A stretch of DNA of 64,000 nt from Tetrahymena thermophila SB210 (taxonomy: Eukaryota; Ciliophora; Oligohymenophorea; Hymenostomatida; Tetrahymenidae): NCBI RefSeq assembly GCF_000189635.1, contig NW_002476437.1, forward strand, positions 190,292 through 254,291. The letters run 5' to 3'. The notes beneath the pieces were generated by a model that had not been told where the DNA came from, ran no database searches, and was given only the letters and a program-made list of their open reading frames with translations. Numbering within the stretch: the stretch's first letter is position 1; each line of letters opens with the position of its first letter. The position numbers and the translations under genes were made by a program. Below, piece by piece: positions 13,821 to 26,084 of this stretch.

Positions 13821-13893
13821 TCCCCTATAGTCTAGCAGGTTAGGATAGAAGGTTTTCACCCTTCAGACCCGGGTTCAAGTCCCGGTGGGGGAA
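13821..13893 (+). tRNA. tRNA-Glu (anticodon UUC)
   Basis: Cloverleaf read directly. The acceptor arm TCCCCTA pairs with TGGGGGA with one T-G pair. The D arm is followed by a five-pair anticodon stem GAAGG/CCTTC with loop TTTTCAC (anticodon TTC at 13855-13857). The T arm is CCGGG-TTCAAGT-CCCGG, and the discriminator is A. No intron. It decodes GAA and GAG. It is not one of the ciliate Gln tRNAs for TAA/TAG, whose anticodons would be TTA or CTA. A run of six T follows immediately. The internal A and B boxes of a pol III promoter correspond to the D and T arms. Confidence 0.97.
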
Positions 13894-14420
13894 ATTTTTT
13901 ATTAAAATATAAAATAAATTAAAGAAAGAATATTTTTTAACAAATTAAATATTACATTTTAAAATGAAACCCTGATAATTAATTTTCTTAATGCATAAAA
14001 GTATTAATTTTTTATCAGAAGTTAAATATTTATATTTTAAACATGAATAAATAATAAGAATTATTAATTATTATATTCTAATTATTAATTTTGTATTTTT
14101 AAAATAGTAGATTTAACAAATAAAATACTTTGTTTCTATTTTTTAAAAATATTTGTTTTTTAATTCATTTAAATTAAGAATTTTATGTGGAAAATATTGA
14201 ATAATTAATATAGAAAAAAGACAAATAAATCTTTTAAACAGAATCCACTAATTATTTAGTTAACTAAAAAATAAGAAAATCAAAATTATAGAAAGAGCAA
14301 TTATTTAAAAAATTTCTACAACTAAATAAATAAAATCTAATACAAAAAAAGTATTAGCAAAAACTGATACAAAAGTTTAAGATTCTCAAATTTGTTTAGC
14401 ATTAAATAATTATTATAAGC
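13894..14420. other. Intergenic, possible 5' exon of the F-box-like gene
   Basis: AT-rich. An ATG at 14185 opens a Lys/Asn-rich frame ending at TGA 14367. It could be an upstream exon of the gene that follows, but I could not match a splice phase between them, so it is not annotated as coding. Confidence 0.4.
13895..13900 (+). terminator. Pol III T-run terminator of tRNA-Glu
   Basis: Six consecutive T directly after the tRNA 3' end, the usual RNA polymerase III stop. Confidence 0.8.
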
Positions 14421-16229
14421 ATGTAAAACTTAATAATGATTTTTTTTAGCTAAATAATATATTTTTATTAAAATAGGAAACAAAAGACAATATAAAAATC
14501 ATCAACAATATAAAATAAAACAGATTCTCAATAAAAGGTTTTACAATAGAATGGCGAGTTAAATTCTTTAAAATAAATAAAAAATAGTTCTTAAAATTAG
14601 AATAGCAAGAAATAGAGTGACATTTCATAAACTTAGCATAAAATTTGTAAAGTAGAAGTAAAATAAAATTAAATCTCAGGAGCTGTTTTAAATAAGAATA
14701 ACTTTTCAGAAGAGTAAAAGCAAAATAGTTTATCAGATATAGAAGAAAATGACCAAAAGAAATTTACTTAGAAATTTAAATTTTTTGATATTTTTAGCAA
14801 TTCTTTGCTTGAAAGAATATATTTGTTTCTTGAGCTAAAAGATTATGTAAAACTTGCTACTCTTTGTCATAAAGCTAGAAACATGATACCTTATGCTATT
14901 AAACTATAAAACTACTCTAATTTAATTAGAAATGAGGTAGATGATTTCTATTAAAAAACGAATCTTGAAGAGATGTGTGAGTCTTTTGTAAATATCCAAA
15001 AAAAATTCTAAGAATTGATGAAAGATTAATTTATCATTGAAATAAATTAGTAATTAAAAGAATTTAATAAAAAGACAATAATTAGTAAAGAAACCTTATT
15101 AGATATTTTAGTAGCTGCAGTGAATTATTTTATGAAAAAAAACATTAAAAAGAATGAAGTGATTGATTATATTTTACAAAAGGGAGTTTACAATGTTTTT
15201 AAATCATTAGATTTAAATTATGTCAAACCTTCAAATGGTATTTTAAATATTCCTGAATATCCTTCGAATGTAAAATCATGCAGTTTAAACAGTTTAATTT
15301 ATTGTGTAAGATAGTATTTCAAAATTTAATAGAATTTAAAGCATTCAATAGAAAAATAGAGTGAATGTATCAAAATGATCAAAAAAGAAAAATATTATAA
15401 GTTTTTTGAAGCAAATAAAATAAAGCTAAAAATAAAATATGAGAGACCAATATATTGTTTAAAAAAAACAAGTAAAGTGTTTGACTACTTGAATAAAAAT
15501 ATAATTTAACTGATAATACCCTTTTTAACCTTTTAAGATCTGCTTTTATTAAACTTAAGTAATAAAACTATGTAAGAACTAGCAGGTTAAGGAGTTAATT
15601 AGATTGTCGAAAATCTATAGATTAAAAGAAATAACCTACTAACTTAAAATTAAATATCTGATATGTAAACAAAAATGGTGTATTACATTTAACACTTTAA
15701 GGTATTTTCTGCAATAAATTAAGGTTTGATAGCAAATGATTACATATGCTAAAATAAAGCTCTTAAGGAAATATTTATAACACTTTGTTAGATATTTCTA
15801 AGAGATTCTTCAAACATGGAATAATTAATTAGCTATAAAAAATATTAATAATTAAATTATTTTAATTTTTAACATGAATTTTATGACATTTAGGAAAATA
15901 AAAAGAATTTAGTTGAAAACATATTGATAAAATATAATGATGAATTTATTTAAAATAATAAAGAAGCAAGTTAGGATGTTATTTCACTACAAAAGTATTT
16001 AAAAGGACTATTAATTTATTTAGAATTAAAGTTAACAAAGAACGATTACTAAAATGTTGAGTCTTTATATAACTAAAATATCTCTTTGCTAGATTAAAAA
16101 ATCTACAGATACCAAAAACTCTTTAAAAAGAATTCTGAGTAACTATAGCTTTTTGAAATTAACTTAAATCTCTAAAAATATTAAAACTAAAGAAAGTGTA
16201 AATGTGCTCCTATTAGAATGTTTTCTTGA
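14421..16229 (+). CDS. F-box-like hypothetical protein
   Basis: One long frame under the ciliate code, about 602 aa to TGA at 16227-16229. The first in-frame ATG is at 14421, but part of the segment to about 14476 may be intron or 5' UTR, so the start is uncertain. The first 130 or so residues are Gln/Asn/Ser/Lys-rich and probably disordered. At about 14790-14900 comes a helical stretch (SLLERIYLFLELKDYVKLAT) shaped like an F-box helix-loop-helix. The rest is Lys/Leu/Asn-rich and probably helical. If the F-box reading holds, it would be a substrate adaptor of an SCF-type ubiquitin ligase. No LRR, WD40 or kelch partner domain is obvious, so this is a weak assignment. It converges on the large minus-strand gene at 17016. 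Confidence 0.6.
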
Positions 16230-17015
16230 AATAAAAATTAAAAAAATTTTTTTTTATATATTTTTTATTTGAATTTTTAAAAATTATTAACTGGAATTAC
16301 TTTTATTTATTTTTCAATTAGGATTTTCGAGGTTATAAATCAAATTTATAATTGTATCATTTTATCTCTTGAAAATAAAAGATAATTTTAGATATAAAAC
16401 AACTTCAAAAAAATTATTTTTATTTATTTATTATTATTAAAATGTTAATTGGGGTATATTAAAAGCACATTAATTTCCATCATTTTTATTAAATTTTTGT
16501 CATTCAACTGGTGTTTTATAACAAAATTTTTATTAAATATTTTATATCCCTCTTAATAAAATATCTAAGGATTTCTATTTTATATATTTGGTTTTAAATA
16601 AAATATTGCTAGCTAATTTTCAAGAAGACTAAATTATTCAAAATTTAGATTTTAAATCATTTATTTTTTCATATTCTTATATTGTTAAATAAATTTAATC
16701 TCAAATTCATAGTCGCCTTTTAATTTATTTTAAGTTTAAATTAAATTTATTCTAAAGAAAATTCATTTTAAAAAAGTAAATTTTCAAATAAATATCACTA
16801 AAGAATTTTTATATTTAAATTTTAAAATAAAAGTTTTCTGGATTTTAATATTTTTAATACATAAAAATAAAACCAAATACATTATTAATAAGTTAAAAAT
16901 GAAAGATAGATATAATAATTTGATCTAGATTTTATAAGGAAACCACTTAAATTAAACTTTGCAGTAGCTAGCTAAGTATGGTTATAAATTCAAGTAATTA
17001 TATCAAATTTTTCAG
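16230..17015. other. Intergenic region between convergent genes
   Basis: AT-rich 3' flanks of the plus-strand gene ending at 16229 and the minus-strand gene ending at 17016. Long T and A runs; no coding or RNA feature supported. Confidence 0.55.
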
Positions 17016-20000
17016 TCACTAGATGAAAAAAGGAAAACATATATCTTAGAGATAGTTTGTAAAATATGAATTTACAATAGTATTTAAAGAATTATTTTAA
17101 TAATTTGTCTAATTTAGATATTGATGTAAGCTAACATTAATAAGACATTTTTGTTATTAAGCATTTTTAAATTAATATTATATGGAGCTAAACTTGCATT
17201 AAAAGAATTTCTTTTTTATATCTTCTGTATCTTTCTAGCACTATTCATTATTTGAATCATAAATAAAAACTATTTCTTTTTAATATTTGATTGTATCTCT
17301 GAGAACAAATATCAAAGGAATTTCATTTTGAGGAGATAATTATTTTACTTTATAAATTTAAACTTCATATGATTTGGGTTATTTAATTTGAGAAAAATAT
17401 TCATAGATTAAAATTTTATCTTGCTAAAATAGCCTTTTTTCACTTTTTTATTATTGTATCCAAATGTACTTTAAATGAAGTTAAAATTTATATCCGTTTT
17501 TATTTTGATCATATGTTTATTATGTTATTTTACCACTTTGTTAATCTTATAACCATATCAATAAATATAATATTGTTAAAGCTTAATCTTATTCAAAAAT
17601 ATTATTATCTGTATTAAGTTTAATCTTAATGTATGATTCAATTTATAAATTTTGTAAAAATGATGGAGGATTCTCTTCATAAAAACAATAACATTTTTAA
17701 TTTAAATAAATTAAAATTTAAAATTACTAATAAATATTTCCAATGATGTAAATATGAGACTTATCTTTAAAAAATTGAATTATTTTATTTTTCTATTGAG
17801 AGTCTTTTATATCTCTTATTTCACTAACATATCCATAATCTTTTAGATAATCTAAATTAAATTTTTTTACACCATTAAATATTTTTTTGAAACTTTCTTC
17901 TTAAATCAAGCCAAGAAAGTTCTTTAAACAGTATTATTTATATTCTTATGATTAATCAGTTTCTTTTTTATTATTGAACTATGGCTAATCTTAAATTTAA
18001 ACTTAAAAACCTAATTAAACACTATTAGTTTATACTTCAACTTAAAAATCTTATTTTTTCTAATTAATATAATTTTAATCATCAATTTCTTTTTAAACGG
18101 TTTTAGTTACTGTTTATTTTTATTCAAAATTTTTTTAAAGTGATTATTAAAATTAACCTTTACTCTGAGGAATTTATTGATCTTTTTAATTAAGAAGCTA
18201 ATAAATCTGTTCATTAGTGTTTTCAATTAAAAATTTTAGAAACCATTCATTAAAATCGACAGGTAGCTGCTGTTTTTCTACTTCTTAGATATTTAATATT
18301 TAATTAAGTAAAAATAAAAAAAAATATTTGGTTAACTGATTATCTTCTTTTAAAATATCGCTAAATAGTGAGAAGAATAGTATCTTTTAAAACTTGTATT
18401 CAAATATGAGTTTATAAGCCTTAACAATATCTCCCTCTTCATTTTTAAAAGATTCTTTCTTAGTTAAAAAGAAAAGTGTTTAATATTACTTTTTTTTATC
18501 CTTGTATGCTACTATTTATGGGATTTTATTTTAGTCTTAAAATATAATTAATTCATCTTAATATTGATTTTATTTTTAAGCAAATTGTTTAAATTCTGAT
18601 TGAAGTTATCTATTAATCTTTTCTTTTTAATTTAATAGCTCTTAGTTAGCTACTTTAAGAATCTCTTTAAACACCTGTGTCAATTAATAAGTATACTCAA
18701 GAGTTTTTTAATAATATGTGAAAGACATTTAAGATATAAACGGTTCAAACTTCGATTCTTTTTTAAATTTATTGATGAAACCTTTTAAAATACTTTTCTA
18801 TTATTTTTTAGCCAAATAAGATTATATTGTCTCAAATTTTTCTTCAATGTACATAGCTAATATACCGCATTTGTGAGATTTTTCAAGCTAAAACAAAAAT
18901 TAAGGGAGATATTTTCTTTCAATTTCAAATTATTTAACTCTTTATTCAATTTCATCCTTCAAACCACATTTAATAAATTAATCATTAATTTTATACTAAA
19001 AGAGTTAAGAATAATTACTAAGTTTAAAAAAAAAATCTTGTAAACCAAGATTTATGTTTATTATTGCATAGACTGTGTCATCTTCAATATAGAGTGGTAA
19101 CTTTGAAACAAATTTAACTTTAAAGAATGGAAGATTTTAATTTGAGTTAAAGTAATAATCTATAGAGTCACCCTTTGTTAGCTACATTTAATTATTAATT
19201 TGCTTGAGAAGATCTTCTACTTTCTTGGTTTATATGATAATTCTTTTTAAAATGTGTCTTATTAAAAAAATTAGTAATATTGGATCATTAATATTTTCTA
19301 ATTAACTCCAATCTTCGTTTTCTGATAAAACACTTTTAAATAATGATAAAAAGCTTTCTTTTTAAAAAAGTTTTTTCAGATTATCCAAAGCCATGTTACT
19401 CAATTAATTTGAATAGATTTTTATTGTTTTTAGATTTTCTAAAATGTCTTAAGCTCTTTATTTTAAGTAATAATTTGCAACTACTGTTTGCTCATATTAA
19501 CAACACGCTATTTCAAATAATTGATCTTATTTTGTTTTGAGTTATAAAATAGTGTCATCAGTATCATTTCTTATGTACATCAAAAAATACTCTGACATTT
19601 CTGTTTCTATAGGGCCTAAGTTTGCTGCTGTGTTAGCTTATTTAAATAGAATTTCATTAACAACAGAGTTAAGAGAATCTTGTGATTATTCTAAAAATTA
19701 GTTTAATTGCTCATTCATAATTTATATTTTCTTATAAATAATAACAACAGAAAGTGTATCTATTTCATAAATATTTTTAATTTTGATTAATTTCCAATAT
19801 TAGTTAATTAAGTTGATCAATTCATTCTTTTTATTAATAAAAGTGCTCTTTAACGAATCTAAACCTTTATTCTCAGAATTCAAATCAGCTATCCCTTTCT
19901 ATAAGTCTCTTTATATTTCCTCTTTTATTTAATAAAGACAACTGTTAAAGGACTAGATTAAATTATTCTCAAAGTATTATCCTTAAATCTAATAATACTT

Positions 20001-22684
20001 ATAATTGTTTAATTTATCTTAGGTTAACTTTTACATGGAAACACAATTAAAGTGTATACAATCAATAATTTCACCAGTTTAAAAATAATGTAAGTATTAC
20101 AATAGCATATTTTTAACAAATTCTTTATTTATTTTAGTTTCAAAAACTTAATATAGTTAATCAGGTCTAAACAATTCTGATAAAATTCCTGTATGTATTA
20201 ATTGTAATTCTTTAAAACATTACTCATAAATTTCAGAAGGCAATTAATACTAATCTAGAATTTTTTAATTATCAAAAAATTTTAAATTAGATATTCCTTT
20301 AATGCTAGAGTTTATTGTAGAGTTGAATTCCTAAATAGATGTATCAATTGCATTTTTTAATACTTCAAGGTTATAAATTTAGCCTAAATCTTTTGTATTA
20401 ACTTCCTAATATAGTTTCTAAATATTTTATTATGTCTCTTGGCTAATTACTTTTTCAGCAAGTATTTAAATAATATTATTATCAGAGTCAAACTGCTGCT
20501 TGGTCAAAAACTAAAATGTATCTTTTGATTTGCCATGTGTTGTCTTTTAAGTCTCATCATCTTTTTAATCATTTCTAATTTATTAAAAAAAATAATTTTT
20601 ATTTTCAATTTAAGATTTGAGTTTTTTATTTAAAATTAATGGGAGAGTTTAAATTTGCCTAGAAATTAAATTCTTTTATTTAAAAAAAATCTAAATTTGG
20701 ATTTAAAGCTATTGAAATTTATTAACAAAAATTTAAAAATCCCCTTTAAATTAGATAAAAATATATTTATTTAATTATTAAAACTAAGAATAATTAATTA
20801 ATTAATTACTTAAAATTGCTAGATTATTCAGTAGTAGATGAATTCAGATATGTGTTAAACTTTTTTTCCTCTTGCTAGCTTTGCAATGGAATATTATTTT
20901 CTCCTATAATTTTAACTTAACTTTTTTATGGTAAATCTTACTTTTCATAAGATGTGTCTTTTGGCTAATTATAGCCTTCACTTCTTTATTACTTATTTTG
21001 ATTCTGAGGGTGATTAAATATTTGTTAGATTTCATCGTTTTTTTATTTTTAGAAATTGAAATTTGTTTAGCCATTTGCAATTTTTTATTAATTAGTTTTA
21101 TAAAAGTTTTAGTTAAAATTGTTCTAAATATTAATGGTGTTATTTTAAATACTTATTGGCTCGAATTGTTAGGTTTAATGATTGCTCTACTATTCGATGT
21201 TATTTAAATTTACTTTAGAAGTTTATTCGTTTTGTTAGTATTGATTAATTTTGTTTGTTTCTATAATTTAACTATTTGCTGCATCTTTTAAAGGATATTA
21301 CTAGCTAAATTAATCTTAATTCTATATCTAACTGCTTTATGATTAACTAATTTCTGAATCTTTTAATTCTTAAATTACACTTAAATTCATCCCTTAAGGC
21401 TATTAATTAGATTAAGACTAAGTTAAATCATCTAGCTATGAATTTTCTTTTTTTTTGTTTAATTCTGCTTATATTGGTAAATTTCTATATTAAGGTTGTT
21501 GTTATTGTTATTGTTGCTGTTATTAATATTATTGTTATAGCTGGTTCATCTGATAGATATTGTTCATTTAGTTCAAATTGCTTTATTAAGATTATTCCAT
21601 ATAGTTTTATTATTGCAATAAATAACTATTTGAAAATGGTTAAGTATTTTAATTATTATTTAGTTGTTAATTTGCTAAATTTGAATTAATTATATTATTC
21701 TAAATAGTATTTTAAGGATATTATGGTATTATTGCCTATGAATTATTAGGTTAGCTATAATTATTCTACTGAAAATTATATTAATTGGCTTAAGGCATTA
21801 TGTTAGAATCCATTTTTATGCCTTGCTAATATGAATTTAAATTTTATTGATTTTATTAATTATTTCTTAAAAAAGGTATTTATTTACCTTTATCAATATT
21901 GAAGATATTATTTGCTTAGGGTTGTTGATTAGTATTTTGCATAGGAGAGTTTTTAGCATTTTGTCCAGAGTTTATAATGGGAAGTTTATTTGTATTGATT
22001 TTTGAATTAACTAAATTCTAATATGCTTTTGTCTTTTATGATGAATCAAAAGTATTGTTAATTAGTTAGTATTATTCTTATGCTTATGCTTAAATTGTAT
22101 TTTAATTTTTCTGCTATTCAGTATTTCTATCTTTTATTGAGTGGCCTCTTTTTGGTTTATCAAATGGTTTAGACGAATCTGATCTAATTTAAGTTTAATT
22201 TTAATTATTAACATTTGGCTATTAACCATTTCGACTTCTATCATTTTAGAAGTTAGGATTGGAGTTATTTTAAGGAAGTTAGTTTTATTAGAATTGTTGA
22301 TAATAATTACTATTCTATGGTTATTACTAAAATTAGTTTTACTAAACATTTGTCTGTGTTTGTGTTTGAAGTGACATTTTCTAAATATCATTATTTTATG
22401 TTTAATAATTATAATTTTTTTATTTTTCATTATATTAAACCTAATTCTGCAGTTAAAAACTTGTTTATTAATTTTATTGAAAATTATTTTATCTCTGTTA
22501 CTAAGATTAGATGCTTGCTGGTTTAAATTAATAGATTTATTAAGCTTCCTACTTACTTGATTAGGTTTCTATTTATAAGTGATAATAATGTTAATATTTT
22601 TAAAAAAAAATCATTGTTGTTACATTAAGTTTATTGCTGAATCGCACGATTTGGCAAATTAAATCCTTGTCTCAAATTACTCAT
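17016..22684 (-). CDS. Large hypothetical protein with Gln/Asn-rich N-terminus (1792 aa)
   Basis: Three exons with matching phases: 22624-22684 (MSNLRQGFNLPNRAIQQQTQ), 20810-22568 and 17016-20574, introns of 55 and 235 nt, total 1793 codons. No TGA occurs in frame over more than 5 kb. Residues from about 20 to 600 are dominated by Gln and Asn with scattered Ser, Thr and Pro, a prion-like disordered composition; most Gln codons are TAA or TAG. The C-terminal two thirds are ordered-looking, helix-rich and Leu/Ile/Lys/Glu-rich, with coiled-coil-like stretches (EIEQRVKQFEIERKY). The last 250 residues have mixed beta/alpha character (KSHIYIIGNIYQQFQILIY). I do not recognise a family, and there is no signal peptide or TM segment. 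The start is chosen because the exon-1 ATG gives a clean phase-1 junction; ATG 22614 lies inside the intron. It could be a scaffold of cytosolic or RNP assemblies, but that is speculation. Confidence 0.8.
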
Positions 22685-23015
22685 TTTAATTTTACTTTTA
22701 CTTTATGTCTTCTTCTTACTTTCTTTCTTTCCTTCCTTCTTCCTATTTCACAAAAGTTTATCTTATTTTATGCGATAATAAGCTTGCTTTAACTTTTATT
22801 TAAAATTGGAAAAAAATTACTTTTATCAAATTTTTTTTAATAAAATATATGTTGTGATTTTAGAATATTTTGCATAAGAAAGTTGATAAAGGGTAAGAAT
22901 GAATAAATAAATAAATTCAAAATACACTCAAAACAAAATCAATATTAAAAACTCATTGTTTTTATCATCTATTTACAATTTATTATTTACATAAATTTTA
23001 TTTATATTATTTAAT
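22685..23015. other. Intergenic spacer
   Basis: About 330 bp between two minus-strand genes. It holds the promoter of the Gln/Asn-rich gene, including a pyrimidine-rich stretch near 22705-22750 (purine-rich on the gene's strand). No other feature. Confidence 0.5.
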
Positions 23016-25323
23016 TCAATAGTAAAATGAATGATTTGTAATTTAAGCAGAAACAAAAGAGCCATTTCTCTAGAAATTTCTTCCATTTTTGCAGCTGCTA
23101 TTAGCTGTTTACCTTCTCTCCTTTTAAGAAGGAGATTTAACCATTTAACCAGATATAAAAAAGTTTTGCTATGTTATGCTCTTTGTTGATTACCTACTCA
23201 TACTACTTTTTGTTGAAAAGACTGAATTCATGTTCAAAAACTTTTAATCCATATAGCTATTTTCCTCTAGCATTTTTTAACTTAGATCTTGTAAACTAAT
23301 CCTAGATCTGACATTCTAAAAAATATTTTGCAAAATAATAAGTTTGTTTTTAATAAATGAAATATTTTTCAAAGTTAATTTTAAATTAAATAAATTTTTA
23401 ATTATTTTTTTTTGTGCTCAAAAATTAAATATTCTAATTAGTTACTCAATATTCTAATTGATTATCAAAGTAAATTTATTATTTAATCAAAATATTTATT
23501 TGCACATCGAAACAAATAAATGATTTATAAGAGAATTAATTTGCTAAATTAAAATAAAGAGAATGAACAAAATATATATTATATTTTACTTGCATATATC
23601 CTGGTAGAGCGTGATTTGGACATTATTCTCTTGGCAATTGCTTCTCGAAAGGAATTATGTTAAGCTTATTGCTATTATTAATATATCAAATTATATTTTA
23701 ATCTTATTGTTTGTTTTACATTTATTGATTTACTTTTTATAGACTATGGATTTTTTGTTTGGGTTTTTTACCCACTAATCATATTCATAATGAACTCCTT
23801 AGTACACACCTACTAATTTATTTTCGAGAGATTTATGTGGAGAGATTTTGCTGAAATTTGGACCCACTCGGCCTAATGACTTCTTAGTAACCTCAAAGTT
23901 AGGCTGATATCCATTATCTGGTATTTTCTCAACAGGTTTAAAAGTACTAACTACTTCTCTATTTAATTATTTATTAAACGACAAATCTCTTAAATGTTTC
24001 ACTTTCGAGCTGACTTAAGATTCATTTAAATATTCAAATCTCTTCTCATTCACTTTATAAAATTTATCGTAACTATCTTTAGATCTGTTTTACAAATTAT
24101 TTATAAATTATTCAATAAACAATTTATTTATTTTTTATGTTTTAAAAATTTGTAATTAAAATATTTTTTGGAAACTATTTTATTTATTTATTTATTTTTT
24201 ATAATTAAATTTTGATTTTAATTTAGTTTTAATTACCTATTGAGCTGTCTTTTAAAATCTATAAAACCAGAAACCTTTCTTTTTACTCTCTCTGGATAGG
24301 CAATTATTTCATTATTGGCTTTCTCAGGTGATTACGAATGGGATTATTAATTCACTTAATCATAGGATTTATCTAAATATGATTTACAAAAACTCTATTA
24401 TGTATTTATTTTTATTGGTGTTTTTTAGTTATTAGGCGTTTTTTACTATTCTTTGCTTCTCTTTGAAGGTGATTGCAAAAAAGATCGAGTAAGCACCATA
24501 CTTTGATCAAGGGTTGCTGCTTACTCCTTAGAGTTATTTTGCATCACAGATTGACGAGCTTAGTTTATTGTGCTTTACTACTATTACTAGCATTATGAAG
24601 CTAATATATTTTACTATGTTTATTACTTGAATTTCTGCTAGGTTTTATAAACCTTTAAAATGTCCCAAACTAACTATGGCCTCCTATATATTCAAATTGA
24701 ATAATCTACATTTTACAAAATCAGTTTTTAGAACTAAATGGAATTTAATAAAGACTAAGTAAGATAAGTAAGTAACCATTTGCATAAAATTCTCTTGCAT
24801 TAACGATATAAGATAAATCATAATAAAAGATTTACTTTTTTAATGGATCTGGATTAACATAAATAAACCCACCTTTTTTTTTGCTTCTAACTTCTTATTT
24901 TTAGGACTTAATTATTTTATTAGAAAGAAGTTAATTATTCAAATCATTTTTATCATTTTTTAATAAAAAACTTACAAAAGGTCTATTATATTATTCACGG
25001 CTAATTTATTTCTAAAATGGCTCCATTTTATTTGCAGTATCAATTTTTTCTTTAATTGTTATCTAATAATCATGGAAATAACTTCTTTAATTTTATATAT
25101 TAGCTGTATTTGGCCTATTTAATTAGCTTTCTTTTGTGAGGGCTTCTATTTCATCAAACAAATTTGAGTAAGGATTCTGATTTGCTAAAAATGATTCCTT
25201 CTTTTTATTCTTTGTTGTTTGTGAATTAATAACTCTTTCAAGCATGGTTCTAGCATCTCCGCTTTATCTTCCAGATTTGCTAAACATGCCCTATCCGCTT
25301 GGATCATACTTATCTTGAATCAT
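23016..25323 (-). CDS. Hypothetical basic protein, five exons (555 aa)
   Basis: Exons 24836-25323, 24237-24683, 23734-24084, 23590-23671 and 23016-23315 join in consistent phase to 556 codons ending TGA at 23016. The protein starts MIQDKYDPSGQGMF. It is soluble, with no TM or signal peptide, rich in Ser, Gln, Asn and Lys, and probably mostly disordered. Better-ordered stretches are KKGGFIYVNPDPLKKRPQ, KVSGFIDFKRQLNR and a Tyr/Trp-containing block before exon 4 (VGVYQGVHYEYDQWV). Exon 4 encodes LPREQCPNHALPGYMQ, which reads as a short conserved-looking motif. I do not recognise the family. The composition and short aromatic motifs would fit a cytoskeletal or ciliary microtubule-associated protein, but this is a guess. 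It is transcribed in the same direction as its neighbours, with separate promoters. Confidence 0.8.
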
Positions 25324-26084
25324 TAGCTTTCAAAATAATTTTAGACTAAAATATTTATTTGTTAAGCTATTAGTTATCTTTATTAAAAAATATTCCACAC
25401 AAAATCAATTAATGTTTGTTTATTATTCTATTAATTTAATACTTAAACAATAATTAAAAATATTACTTTATCATTCATTCATTCATTAAGCGTAATTAAT
25501 TTAATAATTATAATTTAAAAGTAATTAGTGGATAACACTCATTATCTCCTTTAATTCACTCCACATAAATATAAATGATTAATAAAATTAATTAAAAGTA
25601 AGTTTTGTAAATAATATTTCAATTCAAAGATATCTATTTATTAATTTAATTAAATTCAAATTCTATTTAATTACTATTCTGCTAAAAAAAATAATTAAAT
25701 ATTTTATAAAAAATATATTTTTAATGCTTTCTAACTTAAAAAAAAATATATGATAAGTATTTTTAAGCAAATTTCTGAATAAAATTAAAATAAATCTAAA
25801 ATTTTACATATATTTTTTTGAGCTATTTTTTGAAATTATATACGATAAATAAGATCATTATTTATTGAATATTTGTGAATCATATATTTATATATATAGA
25901 TGTATTTATTATTAATATTTATTTTACTTCAAACAAAACTTTTACTAGTTTGAGCACATGCAGATTACATGAAGAAATCTAAAAAATATTATTAACAATA
26001 ATTTTCACTTTAGTTTTACTTATTTGAATTTGAATTATTACTTTATTTTTTTTCATTTAATTATAATTTATCATTTTCTTACAT
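25324..26084. other. Intergenic with short CATT repeat
   Basis: AT-rich spacer between two minus-strand genes. It contains four CATT units around 25470-25490 and a TA-rich run near 25885-25900. No gene supported. Confidence 0.5.

Noticed and set aside
16899-17069. A 56-residue plus-strand frame starting MKDRYNN
   Set aside because: It overlaps antisense the 3' end of the 1792-aa minus-strand gene, whose frame is open and protein-like to TGA at 17016, so it is most likely a shadow.
22612-22614. ATG as start of the Gln/Asn-rich gene
   Set aside because: It falls in the first intron; the upstream ATG at 22684 gives a clean 61-nt first exon with correct splice phase.
23590-23671. An isolated G+C-richer patch that looked like a small RNA gene
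   Set aside because: It is an 82-nt exon whose phase fits the exons on both sides and encodes LPREQCPNHALPGYMQ.
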